From Ramlibacter lithotrophicus (GTDB lineage: Bacteria > Pseudomonadota > Gammaproteobacteria > Burkholderiales > Burkholderiaceae_C): 64,000 nt of DNA. The notes under the pieces were generated by a model, which did no database searches, was not told the DNA's origin, and saw only the letters and a program-made list of their open reading frames with translations. Of the stretch, positions 8,306-16,482 are shown in pieces. Position 1 is the stretch's first letter. Each line of letters starts with the position of its first letter. Location: NCBI RefSeq assembly GCF_012184415.1, contig NZ_VTOX01000002.1, forward strand, positions 62,001-126,000, read 5' to 3'. Made by a program: the position numbers and the translations under genes.

Positions 8306-9286
8306 TCAGATCTGCTGGACCCCGACGCTGCGGATCACGTCGCCCCAGACCTTGATCTCGCGCTCGATGTGGGCGCGGAACTGGTCCGGCGTGGTCGCGA
8401 CGCTCACCGCCGCCTGGTCGGAGAACGTCTTCTGGATGTCTGGCATCTTCGAGATCTCGACGATGGCTGCGTTGAGCTTCTGGATGATCGCGGGATCGGT
8501 CTTCGCCGGCGCGAACAGGCCGTTCCATGAGGTGATCTCGAAATCCGGCAGGCCGGCTTCGGCCAGCGTCGGCACCTCGGGCAGCAGGGCCAGCCGCTTC
8601 GATGCGGCGACGCCCAGCACCCGCAGATGGCCGGCCTGGATGCTCGGGATGGCCGACAGCGCGGTGACGAAGCCGACCTGGGTGACGCCGGCGATCTGTT
8701 CCTGCAACGCTGGGCCGGCCCCCTTGTACGCGACGTGGACCATGTCGATCCCGGCGCGTTGCTTGAGCATCTCGCCGGCCAGGTGCGGCGTGGTGCCGAC
8801 GCCCGACGAGGCGTAGTTCAGGGAGCCCGGCTTGGCCTTGGCCAGCGCGATCAGTTCCTTCACCGTCTTGGCCGGCACTGAAGGGTGGACGACCAGCACC
8901 GCGGGCGCCGTGGAGAGCATCGAGATCGGCGCGAAGTCCTTGACGAAGTCGTAGCGCAGGTCCTTGTAGAGGGACATGTTCACGGCGTTGGAGATCGTCC
9001 CGAGGAACAGCGTGTAGCCGTCCGCCGGCGCGCGCGCCGCCAGTTCGGCGCCGATGTTGGAACCGCCGCCGGGCTTGTTGTCGACGATGAACGACTGCCC
9101 GAACTTCTGGTTCAGCTTCGCGCAGATGGCTCGGGCGGTGAGGTCGGTCGAGCCGCCCGGGCCGAACGCCACGACCACCTTGACCGGGCGGTTCGGGTAG
9201 CTGGCGGCTGCGTTCTGGGCGAAGGCCGGGAGTGCCGACATCGCGCCGGCGGCGAGGCCGGACTTCAACAGGGTTCTGCGGTCCAT
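8306..9286 (-). CDS. Bug/TctC-type solute-binding protein
   Basis: 326-aa Bug protein with a possible twin-arginine leader (MDRRTLLKSGLAAGAMS...AQN) rather than a plain Sec signal. Core motifs: YPNRPVKVVVAFGPGGSTD, VDNKPGGGSN, VAYKGAGPALQEQIAG. GAAGGAG precedes the ATG by 7 bases. It sits inside the catabolic operon between the asparaginase and DUF4387 genes, 64 bases from the latter, and probably captures the pathway substrate in the periplasm. The matching TctAB membrane subunits are not in the window. Confidence 0.92.
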   Translation of the reverse strand: MDRRTLLKSGLAAGAMSALPAFAQNAAASYPNRPVKVVVAFGPGGSTDLTARAICAKLNQKFGQSFIVDNKPGGGSNIGAELAARAPADGYTLFLGTISNAVNMSLYKDLRYDFVKDFAPISMLSTAPAVLVVHPSVPAKTVKELIALAKAKPGSLNYASSGVGTTPHLAGEMLKQRAGIDMVHVAYKGAGPALQEQIAGVTQVGFVTALSAIPSIQAGHLRVLGVAASKRLALLPEVPTLAEAGLPDFEITSWNGLFAPAKTDPAIIQKLNAAIVEISKMPDIQKTFSDQAAVSVATTPDQFRAHIEREIKVWGDVIRSVGVQQI

Positions 9287-9346
9287 TTCAATGTCTCCTT
9301 CTGGCGATGAATCGTCCGTCGCGACGGATCGTGCTTGCTCTCTGGG

Positions 9347-10351
9347 TCAATAGATGTCGAACATGGCCTGGATCTGCGCCGGGTCGGACGTCTGCGCGAG
9401 CGCCAGGCCCAGCAGGATGCGGGCCTTCTGCGGCGTGAGGTTGTCCGCCCGCAGGAAGCCGAGGTCGCGGACCTTGGCCGGGCCGAAGACGCGGCCGGAG
9501 CCACCCCGCGACGACAGCACCACCACCACGCCCTGGTCGACGGCCTTCTTCATCGCGGCCGATTCCTGCGGCGACAGCAGCCCGGGCACGTAGGCCGCGC
9601 CGACGATGCCTTTCGCGCCGGCTTCGACGAAGGCGCGCACCGCCGTGCCGTCGCTGTCGGCATGGGAGTAGGCGATGTCGACGCGCGGAAACGCGGCGAG
9701 TTCGCGGATGTCGAACGGCGTGTCGGGCGCGCAGCGGCGCAGCGGCCGGCGGTAGAACGCCACCCGGTCGCCGTCGGCATGGCCCAGCGCCCCGAAGTCC
9801 GCGGTGCGGAAGGTCTGCAGCCGGCCGGTGGACGTCTTCGTCACGTCGCGCGCCGCGTTGATCTCGTCGTTGAGGCACACCAGCACGCCCATGCCGCGCG
9901 CGTCGGGGCTCGCCGCCACCCGCACGGCGTTGTACATGTTGAGCGCGGCGTCGGTGGACACCGCGCTGGCCGGGCGCTGGGCGCCGGTGACCACCACCGG
10001 GATGTCGGTCTTGAGCGTGAGGTTGAGCGCGTACGCCGTCTCCTCGATCGTGGCCGTCCCGTGCAGGATGGCCACGCCGGCCAGATCCGGGTGCTGGCGC
10101 ACCAGGTCCTCGATGGTCAGCACCAGTTTGCGCCACTGCTCGAAGCCCAGGGCGGTGGAAGGCAGCCGGTCGAAGTTGACCGGGATCACCTCGGCCACCG
10201 TCCTGGCATGCGGGAACTTCTCCAGCATCTGCTCGGCGGACAGGCGGTTGCCGCTGGTGGTGTACTCGTACATGTCGAGCTCGCCGACATGGCTGATCGA
10301 GGTGATGGTGCCGCCCGTGCTGATCAGGGCGACTTTCGGCTTGGCGCTCAA
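9347..10351 (-). CDS. L-asparaginase family amidohydrolase
   Basis: 334 aa. Both threonine signatures of the asparaginase I/II family are present: VALISTGGTITS at the N-terminus and ILHGTATIEETAYAL (the usual HGTDTMEETA, with Ala for the Asp that normally binds substrate). The Asp-to-Ala change in the second motif suggests the substrate is not plain asparagine. There is no signal peptide, so it is cytoplasmic. Placed between an isochorismatase-like hydrolase and a Bug gene, it probably removes an amide group from the imported compound (inference). Confidence 0.85.
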   Translation of the reverse strand: MSAKPKVALISTGGTITSISHVGELDMYEYTTSGNRLSAEQMLEKFPHARTVAEVIPVNFDRLPSTALGFEQWRKLVLTIEDLVRQHPDLAGVAILHGTATIEETAYALNLTLKTDIPVVVTGAQRPASAVSTDAALNMYNAVRVAASPDARGMGVLVCLNDEINAARDVTKTSTGRLQTFRTADFGALGHADGDRVAFYRRPLRRCAPDTPFDIRELAAFPRVDIAYSHADSDGTAVRAFVEAGAKGIVGAAYVPGLLSPQESAAMKKAVDQGVVVVLSSRGGSGRVFGPAKVRDLGFLRADNLTPQKARILLGLALAQTSDPAQIQAMFDIY

Positions 10352-10394
10352 GGCTGGTGCTCCGGTGGTTGGCAGGGGGCGGCGCGGCGAGGCT

Positions 10395-11075
10395 TCACGC
10401 CTTCTTCGGATAACGGGTGCGTACCTGGTCGAGCACGTAGTCCAGCGTCTCGACGTCGCAGAACTTCATGTCCAGGTCGAACATGTTGGCCTTGTGGGCC
10501 TGCGGGCTGCGGTCGCCGCAGGCCTCGTCCACCAGGATGGTGCGCAGGTTGTGCGAGAACGCGTCGGTGGCGCCGGCGCGCACGCAGCCGGACGTCGAGA
10601 TGCCGCACACCACCAGCGTGTCGACCTTGTCGTAGCGCAGGAAGGCTTCCAGCGGCGTGAGGAAGAAGCACGAGGGCTTGTTCTTCAGGATGATGCGGTC
10701 CACCGGCCGCGGCGCGTAGGCTTCCGGCCACTCGTCGGCGCGGGGGTCGCGGCAGTACTGGAAGTCGTCCGGCCTGGCCAGCTTGTAGTTCCACGCCCCG
10801 CGATAGGTCGGGTGGCTGCGGTCGTCGCGCCGGCTGTAGTAGATCGGCAGGTCCAGTTCGCGGAACAGGTTCGTCAGCTTGACGATCGAGTCGGTGACGC
10901 TGGTCATGTCGCGCCCGCACATCGAATAGCTCGGATCCACGAACATGTGCGTCGTGTCGATGTTCAGCAGCGCGACGCGCTCGCCGAAGCCGATGCGCTG
11001 GGCGAAGCCGCCCTTGCGGTAGGTTTCCAGTTCCTCGTCCGGCACGTAGCCGCGCCACTTTTCGAGCTTGTCCAT
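10395..11075 (-). CDS. isochorismatase-family cysteine hydrolase
   Basis: 226 aa from the ATG at 11075 (MDKLEKWRGYVPDEELETYR), preceded by CAGGAGA. Catalytic residues: Asp in VALLNIDTTHMF, Lys in ILKNKPSCFF and Cys in GISTSGCVRAGATDAF. The STSGCVRA loop matches N-carbamoylsarcosine amidohydrolase and maleamate amidohydrolase types, which hydrolyse amide or carbamoyl groups. It is the second C-N hydrolase of this operon next to the asparaginase homologue, and only distantly like the one at 4557. Confidence 0.9.
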   Translation of the reverse strand: MDKLEKWRGYVPDEELETYRKGGFAQRIGFGERVALLNIDTTHMFVDPSYSMCGRDMTSVTDSIVKLTNLFRELDLPIYYSRRDDRSHPTYRGAWNYKLARPDDFQYCRDPRADEWPEAYAPRPVDRIILKNKPSCFFLTPLEAFLRYDKVDTLVVCGISTSGCVRAGATDAFSHNLRTILVDEACGDRSPQAHKANMFDLDMKFCDVETLDYVLDQVRTRYPKKA

Positions 11076-11088
11076 CGTTGTCTCCTGT

Positions 11089-12297
11089 TCAAGGTGTGGT
11101 GGTGATCGGTTCCGGGGCGCCGGCGGGCGCGAGCCCCAGTTCGCGCAGGACCTGCGCGGTGTGCTCGCCCGGCTGCGGCAGGTCCAGGCGCACGCCCAGG
11201 CGCCGCTCGCCGAACTGCACCGGCAGCCCCGGCACGCTCGTCGCGCGGCCATCCTGCAGCGTGATCGGCAGCAGGCCCTCGCCGGCGTTCAGGTGCGCGT
11301 CGTCGTACAGGTCCGGCGGCTCGACGATGCGCGCGAACGGCAAACCCGCCTTCTCGCACAACGCCTCGAGCTCGCCGATCGGGTGACGGGCGATCAGGCG
11401 CGCGACCAGCGGGATCAGGCGGTCGCGGGCCTGCGAGCGCAGGTTGTTGGTGCGGTAGGCCGGGTCCAGCAGTTCCGGCTCGCCCAGCGCCGTGGTGAAG
11501 ATCTCCCACTGGCGTTCGGTCACGACGCCGATGAAGATGCCCACCCCGTCGGACGACTGGAAGGTGTCGTAGACGCCCCAGGCGCGCTTGCCGGCCGACA
11601 TCGGCACCGGCCGCTGGCCCGACACCGCGTACTGCAGCATGTGGGTCGACACCAGCCAGGCGGCGTTCTCGAACAGGCCGCTGCGCACCTGCTGGCCGAG
11701 CCCGGTGAGGTCGCGCTCGCGCAGCGCCGCCATCACCGCGAGCGCGCCGAACAGGCCGCCCATCATGTCGTTGACCGGCGCACCGGCGCGCAGGGGCCGG
11801 CCGACCGGCCCGGTCATGAAGGCCAGGCCGCTCATCATCTGGGCCACTTCGTCGAGCGCCGTGCGGCTCTCGTACGGCCCGGCCAGGAAGCCCTTGAGCG
11901 AGCAGTACACCAGCCCCGGATTGGCGTCCTTGAGCGTTTCGTAATCGAGGCCCTTCGCCGCCAGCGCGCCGGGGCGGAAGTTCTCGATGAACACGTCGGC
12001 GCTGGCGGCGAGCGCGTGCGCGGCTTCGCGGCCCTGCTCCGTGTCCAGGTCCAGGATCACGCTGCGCTTGTTGCGGTTGCACGCCGCGAAGAAGCCCGCG
12101 CCGGTGCTCGTGAGATAGCGGGTGTGGTCGCCGCGATGCGCCTCGTCCTTGCCGGGCGGCTCGATCTTGATGACGTCGGCACCGAGGTCGGCCAGCACGA
12201 GGCCGCAGGTCGGCCCCATCACCATGTGGGTCACCTCGATGACGCGAATGCCTTGCAGGGGCAGCGTCTTTCCGGGTTCGTTCGCAGCGACCGTCAT
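11089..12297 (-). CDS. CaiB/BaiF-type (family III) CoA-transferase
   Basis: 402 aa, normal for the family. Motifs: GIRVIEVTHMVMGPTCGLVLADLGADVIKIE, the NKRSVILDLDTEQGRE strand, and the nucleophilic Asp in TALDEVAQMMSGLAFMTG. Family III enzymes move CoA between carboxylates through an aspartyl-CoA thioester. The start overlaps the stop of the HMG-CoA-lyase-like gene by 4 bases. It probably activates the pathway acid as its CoA thioester for cleavage by that lyase (inference from coupling). Confidence 0.93.
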   Translation of the reverse strand: MTVAANEPGKTLPLQGIRVIEVTHMVMGPTCGLVLADLGADVIKIEPPGKDEAHRGDHTRYLTSTGAGFFAACNRNKRSVILDLDTEQGREAAHALAASADVFIENFRPGALAAKGLDYETLKDANPGLVYCSLKGFLAGPYESRTALDEVAQMMSGLAFMTGPVGRPLRAGAPVNDMMGGLFGALAVMAALRERDLTGLGQQVRSGLFENAAWLVSTHMLQYAVSGQRPVPMSAGKRAWGVYDTFQSSDGVGIFIGVVTERQWEIFTTALGEPELLDPAYRTNNLRSQARDRLIPLVARLIARHPIGELEALCEKAGLPFARIVEPPDLYDDAHLNAGEGLLPITLQDGRATSVPGLPVQFGERRLGVRLDLPQPGEHTAQVLRELGLAPAGAPEPITTTP

Positions 12298-13280
12298 GCG
12301 GTCTCCGGATTCGCGCCACAGGCGGCCTGGCCTGCGGCCGAGGCGGGAGCCGGCCGCGCCGGATTCGCATACGCGAAGCCCTTGTGCACGCCGGCGTCCG
12401 GCACGTGGCCGTACAGCGCCTCGCCGGGCAGCGCTTCGCGCAGGATCGCGCGGGCGGCGAACAGGGCGTCGAGGTCGACGCCGGTGTCCACGCCCATGGC
12501 TTCGAGCAGGTACACCAGGTCTTCCGTCACGATGTTGCCGGTCGCGCCCGGCGCATAGGGGCAGCCGCCGATGCCGGCCTGCGAAGCATCGAAGGTGGTG
12601 ACGCCGGCGTCGAGCGCAGCCACGACGTTGGCCAGGCCCTGGCCCCGTGTGTTGTGCAGATGCGCGCCGCCGGCCTTGGGTCCGAGTTCCGCGACGAGCC
12701 GCTTGAACATTCGCCTGACCTGCGCCGGATTGGCGAAGCCGACCGAGTCCGACAACCCCACCGAATCCACGCCTGCCTCAGCCAGCCGCACGGCCATCTC
12801 GATCACCCAGTCCTCCGAGACCGGTCCTTCGCGCGTGCAGCCGAAGGCCGACGAGATCCCGGCCTCCACTTCCAGCCGCTTCCCGCCATCGAGGCCGTCG
12901 CGCCAGCGGCAGATGTCCGCGACGGCGGCGATCGACTCCTCGCACGTCATCCGCACGTTGGCCATGTTGTGCAGCTGCGAGGCGGCCACCGGCACGGTGA
13001 TCTTGTGGGCGCCGGCGGCGGCGGCGCGTTGCGCGCCTTTCAGATTGGGAACCAGCGCCAGCACCGTGAGGCCGGGAATGTTCACCGCTTCACGCACGAC
13101 GGCTTCGGCGTCCGCCATCTGCGGCAACAGCTTCGGATGGACGAAGGAACCGACCTCGATCTCGCGCAGTCCGGCCGCGGCCAGTGCGCGGATCCAGCGG
13201 TGCTTCGCTTCGGTGGGCATCGTGCGCCGGATGCTCTGGAGACCGTCGCGCGGACCCACTTCGCTGACCAAGACCTGCAT
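12294..13280 (-). CDS. hydroxymethylglutaryl-CoA lyase family protein
   Basis: 328 aa of the HMG-CoA lyase-like aldolase TIM barrel. Seen: VSEVGPRDGLQ (catalytic Arg-Asp), EVGSFVHPKLLPQMADAE, LSDSVGFANP, the metal-binding HLHNTRGQGLANV and the lid cysteine GIGGCPYAPGATGN. All key residues of HMG-CoA or methyl-citramalyl-CoA lyases are kept. The ATG at 13280 is preferred over 13313 because CAGGAG lies just upstream and the family N-terminus starts here. First gene of the seven-gene operon; it would release acetyl-CoA, pyruvate or a similar fragment from the activated intermediate. Confidence 0.92.
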   Translation of the reverse strand: MQVLVSEVGPRDGLQSIRRTMPTEAKHRWIRALAAAGLREIEVGSFVHPKLLPQMADAEAVVREAVNIPGLTVLALVPNLKGAQRAAAAGAHKITVPVAASQLHNMANVRMTCEESIAAVADICRWRDGLDGGKRLEVEAGISSAFGCTREGPVSEDWVIEMAVRLAEAGVDSVGLSDSVGFANPAQVRRMFKRLVAELGPKAGGAHLHNTRGQGLANVVAALDAGVTTFDASQAGIGGCPYAPGATGNIVTEDLVYLLEAMGVDTGVDLDALFAARAILREALPGEALYGHVPDAGVHKGFAYANPARPAPASAAGQAACGANPETA

Positions 13281-13347
13281 CGAAACTCCTGGGATGCCCC
13301 GCCCGGCTTGCACCGTCGTGGCATTAGTGTTTTATCTAATAGACTGT

Positions 13348-13366
13348 TATTCTTTTAAATAGAATA
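13348..13366. promoter_or_regulatory. probable IclR-type operator in the divergent promoter region
   Basis: An AT-rich island in GC-rich DNA between the divergent IclR gene and the catabolic operon. TATTCT and AGAATA form a 6-bp inverted repeat around 7 bases; a second short palindrome, TCTAATAGA, lies at 13335-13343. Position and symmetry fit an operator for the adjacent regulator. There is no experimental support. Confidence 0.5.
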
Positions 13367-13460
13367 CTTGCGAGCCATCGAGATGTCATCCGCGTTTTCC
13401 CTTGGCGCTTGATCCAGGGCGCAGCGCGAAGGCAGACCAATCACTTACTCTCCCGACCGC

Positions 13461-14210
13461 ATGGCCCGCTACCCCACCCGCCCGCCCCTCAATTCCTCCG
13501 CCGACGGCGGTGGCGTGGCGGCCGTCGACCGCGCGCTGATGCTGCTCGCCGCCTTCCAGGACGGCGACCGTTCGCTGTCGCTGCAGGAGCTCGCCGAGCG
13601 CACCGCCCTCGTCAAGAGCACCGTGCTGCGCCTGCTGGTGTCGCTGCAGCATTTCGGGCTGGTGCAGAAACTCGACGACAACCGCTACGCACTGGGGTCG
13701 GGCATCGCGCGGCTGCATCGGGTCTACACCGCCTCGTTCGGCCTGGAAACGGTGGTGCCGCCGGTGCTGCGCACCCTGGTGGAAACGACGCGCGAGAGCG
13801 CCTCCTTCCACGTGCGCCAGGGCGACAAGCGGCTGGTGCTGTTCCGCGTCCATTCCTCGCAGGCGCTGTCGGACCACAGCAACGCGGGCGACCTCTTCCC
13901 GCTGGACCGCGGCACGGGCGGCCATGTGATCATGGCGTTCTCGGGCGCGCGGGGAAACCTGTTCGACAGGATCCGGCGCGACAAGGTGATCTCGCTATCG
14001 GGCGACCGCGTGCCGGAACTGGCCGGGGTGTCGGCGCCGGTGTTCGATGCGTCCAACAACCTGGTCGGCGCGATCACGCTGACCATGCCGACCATGCGCT
14101 ATCGCCAGGAACACGTCGCCACCGTGCGCGCGGCGGCGGCCGAGGTCACGCGCCGGCTCGGCGGCTCCTTCGAGCGGGCCGGCGCGCCGGCGGACGCTGC
14201 CGTCGACTGA
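13461..14210 (+). CDS. IclR-family transcriptional regulator
   Basis: 249 aa with an N-terminal winged helix (AVDRALMLLAAFQDGDRSLS then LAERTALVKSTVLRLLVSL, residues about 17-65) and a C-terminal ligand domain ending SAPVFDASNNLVGAITLTM. It is divergent from the operon starting at 13280 and is its likely local regulator, responding to a pathway intermediate (inference). The ATG at 13461 is kept because it gives a normal short N-terminal arm; no clear Shine-Dalgarno is visible. Confidence 0.93.
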   Translation: MARYPTRPPLNSSADGGGVAAVDRALMLLAAFQDGDRSLSLQELAERTALVKSTVLRLLVSLQHFGLVQKLDDNRYALGSGIARLHRVYTASFGLETVVPPVLRTLVETTRESASFHVRQGDKRLVLFRVHSSQALSDHSNAGDLFPLDRGTGGHVIMAFSGARGNLFDRIRRDKVISLSGDRVPELAGVSAPVFDASNNLVGAITLTMPTMRYRQEHVATVRAAAAEVTRRLGGSFERAGAPADAAVD

Positions 14211-14217
14211 CGCCGCG

Positions 14218-14853
14218 CTACGCCGGCGCCAGCCCCAACTCGCGAGCCCGCGCGGCGAGGCCGCGCGCAAACGCCTCGTAGCCCTGCGCGTTGGCGTGGA
14301 TCGCGTCCGAGCGCAGCGCCGGATCGCCCAGCACTTTCGCCCAGCCGCCCTCGTGCAGCGGCACCCCCAGCTCGGTGGCCAGCTCCTCGTACATCGGATG
14401 GTCCGACAGCGATCGCGCGACGGCCGCCAACATGCTCAGCTCCGGAATGGCCACCAGGAGCACCTGCGCGCCGCTGGCCGCCGCGTCGCGGCAGATGCGG
14501 CGGATGTTGTCACGCGTCTCGGCCGGCGGCAGCCGGCGCAGGAAATCGTTGCCGCCGATGCCGACGATCACCAGTCGCGGCGAATGCTCCTGCAGCAGCG
14601 CCGGCAGGCGCGCCAGCGCAGCGGCCGACGTGTCGCCCGGCACGCCGGCGTTCACCACCTGCCAGCCGGTGAGGCCGGCGAGCACCGCCGGATAACTGGT
14701 CTCGGGCGTCGCGCCGATGCCCCAGGTGAGCGAGTCGCCCAGGGCCAGCACCACGGCGCCGGCCGGAAGGCCCTCCATCTTTCGCCGGCGCCCGCAGGCC
14801 GCGAGCGCCAGCCCGCCGGCGACGGCCAGGAGCAGGCGGCGGCGGGACGGCAT
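14218..14853 (-). CDS. SGNH/GDSL-family lipoprotein esterase (TesA-like)
   Basis: 211 aa. A signal peptide with a lipobox (LALAACGR) predicts an outer- or inner-membrane lipoprotein. All four SGNH blocks are present: GDSLTWG (Ser), the Gly in GVPGDTS, GIGGNDFL (Asn) and DAIHAN (Asp-x-x-His). This is the arylesterase/lysophospholipase TesA group. The ATG at 14853 begins the leader MPSRRRLLLAVAGG. It is convergent with the IclR gene and divergent from the HTH protein at 14902. Confidence 0.9.
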   Translation of the reverse strand: MPSRRRLLLAVAGGLALAACGRRRKMEGLPAGAVVLALGDSLTWGIGATPETSYPAVLAGLTGWQVVNAGVPGDTSAAALARLPALLQEHSPRLVIVGIGGNDFLRRLPPAETRDNIRRICRDAAASGAQVLLVAIPELSMLAAVARSLSDHPMYEELATELGVPLHEGGWAKVLGDPALRSDAIHANAQGYEAFARGLAARARELGLAPA

Positions 14854-14901
14854 GACGCGGATTGTCGCGCGCGGCGCGGCGGCGCCGTTCCCGGCAGAGC
14901 A

Positions 14902-15495
14902 ATGAAGATTTATCATCAGGTCATGCAAGCAGGCCCCCGCGACATCGCGCAAATCCGGCTGGACAACGCGTTGGCCCTCTTCGACGAGTTCGTTCGCCAT
15001 ACCGTCAAGGACCCCGATGCGGCGACGCTGCGCGGACTGGAGCGACGCTTCGCGGAACGGCTGCAGATCCAGCCGAGCTACTGGAGCCAGATCAAGAGCC
15101 GCTCGCGCCAGATCGGCGAGCGGCTGGCGCGGCAGTTCGAGCAATTGAGCCGCAAGCCGCCGGGATGGATGGACGTCGCGCACGACGCTGCGCCCGCCGC
15201 AGCGCAGCGGTCCGCGGCGGCGCCGGCGGCAGCCGAAAGCCCTCTGCCGCAGGACGACGACGAGCGCTTCATCGTCGGCCTGGTGCTCACCTACTACCGG
15301 CGTCATCCCCAGCGTGCCCGCACCCGCCTCCTCGAACTGCTCGGCGAGGTGCTGATGCCCACCGCCGCCGCTACGCCGGCACCTGCGCCCGGCGCACCGG
15401 CGGCCGCGCGCGCGGGCACGAGCCCACCGGTGGACCCGCACACCTTGTGGCAGCAGTCGCAGGCGGGCGTCGCACCGCTGAAGCGCAAGAAGTAG
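14902..15495 (+). CDS. putative HTH DNA-binding protein
   Basis: 197 aa. Residues about 30-80 (LERRFAERLQIQPSYWSQIKSR, then IGERLARQFEQL and PPGWMD) have the spacing of an XRE-type helix-turn-helix with the PSYWSQIK recognition helix and the closing PPGWM motif of phage-repressor-like proteins. The rest is an Ala/Pro-rich linker and a short helical region (VGLVLTYYRRHPQRARTRLLELLGEVL). It ends in a basic tail KRKK. The ATG at 14923 (after TCAGG) is an equally possible start. Target genes unknown. Confidence 0.7.
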   Translation: MKIYHQVMQAGPRDIAQIRLDNALALFDEFVRHTVKDPDAATLRGLERRFAERLQIQPSYWSQIKSRSRQIGERLARQFEQLSRKPPGWMDVAHDAAPAAAQRSAAAPAAAESPLPQDDDERFIVGLVLTYYRRHPQRARTRLLELLGEVLMPTAAATPAPAPGAPAAARAGTSPPVDPHTLWQQSQAGVAPLKRKK

Positions 15496-15499
15496 AACG

Positions 15500-15527
15500 C
15501 GTCGCATCGTCGCATCGTCGCATCGTC
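15500..15527. repeat. short tandem repeat, 3.5 copies of GCATCGTC
   Basis: Three perfect 8-bp units at 15504-15527 follow a half unit at 15500. It starts 5 bases after the stop of the HTH gene and is a potential slipped-strand site, but is not inside a gene. Confidence 0.85.
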
Positions 15528-15568
15528 GCGATCACGCGACACGCGCACGCGGGCGTGAAAAAAATCGC

Positions 15569-15843
15569 TTGCTTCGAGATAATCGAATCTTTATCATTTG
15601 CGCAAGCCGGCGCGAAGCGTCGGCGACGCCATCCGATCAACCCCAGCCGCTTTCAATGACCGTCTTCGCCCTCTCGACCCTGCTGAACGTCCGCACCGCA
15701 CGCGCGGCCGGAAAGCCGTCGGCGTCGAACAGCGACAGCCGTGCACTGCGAGCACACCACCCCCGGGGCGGCGCACCCCCAGCCTGATCGACGCAGGCGG
15801 TGCGAGCGGCCCGGTGGCTTTGCCCCCGGGCCGCTTTGCTTTT
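15569..15843 (+). ncRNA. candidate small RNA or leader transcript in a 375-bp gene-free stretch
   Basis: The stretch 15496-15870 has no convincing gene of usual size. A sigma70-like promoter, TTGCTT (15569) and TATCAT (15592) with 17 bases between, would start RNA near 15604. It would end at the hairpin 15805-15843. A 43-codon frame, 15656-15787, starts with ATG inside this RNA and stops 17 bases before the hairpin, so it could be a leader peptide, but it has no clear ribosome site. No known RNA family is recognised. Confidence 0.25.
15805..15843 (+). terminator. terminator-like hairpin upstream of the 90-aa gene
   Basis: A perfect 10-bp stem AGCGGCCCGG / CCGGGCCGCT with an 11-base loop is followed by TTGCTTTT. 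It ends only 27 bases before the ATG of the gene at 15871, so it either ends an upstream RNA or attenuates that gene. Confidence 0.55.
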
Positions 15844-15870
15844 CCCGGCCCCTGAAAGGAGAAACGCTTC

Positions 15871-16143
15871 ATGGAAACGACGAAGTCTTTGAGCTGGGCC
15901 GCCGCGCATGCGGGACGTCCGCCCGGCGCCGCGCTGCTGCACCTGCTGGCAGCCATGCTGCGGGCGGCCAGCGACGCGGTGGACCGGCTGGCCCTGCGGC
16001 TGGAAGCGGCGCGCAGCGCGGTGGCGCCGGAAGCACGGGTGGTGGAGTTCCATCCGATCTACCGCGATGCGGGCGCGCCCGAAGGCGCGCTGTACGTGGA
16101 CGGCAAGCTGGTCGGCGTGATCACGGGTGTTACGCGCCTGTGA
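15871..16143 (+). CDS. hypothetical 90-aa protein
   Basis: Not recognised. AAAGGAG lies 8 bases before the ATG, a strong translation signal. The N-terminal half is helical and alanine-rich (LLHLLAAMLRAASDAVDRLALRLEAARSAV). The C-terminal half looks like a small beta segment: VVEFHPIYRDAGAPEGALYVDGKLVGVITG. There is no signal peptide or confident membrane helix. It stands alone after a terminator-like hairpin. Confidence 0.7.
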   Translation: METTKSLSWAAAHAGRPPGAALLHLLAAMLRAASDAVDRLALRLEAARSAVAPEARVVEFHPIYRDAGAPEGALYVDGKLVGVITGVTRL

Positions 16144-16326
16144 CGTGCCAGCCGCGCCCGGGCCCTCATCCATGCGTGGGCCCCGCGTGCCCTGCGGGCC
16201 CGGCTGAGCCGGGAACCTTGCAGGGCCCGCCGCGCGCGCCTGTGGCCGGCGGGCAACGACGCTCCTGCGATTGCGGACTATGCTGAACGTGAAGCGGCCG
16301 AATCCACGGCCGCCAGGGAGCGGTCG

Positions 16327-16476
16327 ATGAACATCTTGAAGCTGATCCACGTGGTGATCGCACAGGCGTTCTATCGCTGGGCCCTGAGCGAGATGAATCC
16401 GCTGCACCCCGACCTGCCGAAGATCGTCCTGCGCCAGCAGGAACTTGCCGACGAGGCCAGGCGCCTGCTCGCCTGA
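16327..16476 (+). CDS. hypothetical 49-aa small protein
   Basis: A short frame with AGGGAG 6 bases before the ATG. It begins MNILKLIHVVIAQAFYRWAL, an amphipathic or weakly membrane-seeking helix, followed by NPLHPDLPKIVLRQQEL and an acidic/basic helix ending RRLLA. Codon use matches its neighbours. It ends 6 bases before the stop of the convergent MBL gene. Function unknown; small proteins of this kind in Burkholderiales are often uncalled. Confidence 0.6.
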   Translation: MNILKLIHVVIAQAFYRWALSEMNPLHPDLPKIVLRQQELADEARRLLA

Positions 16477-16482
16477 GCCTTC

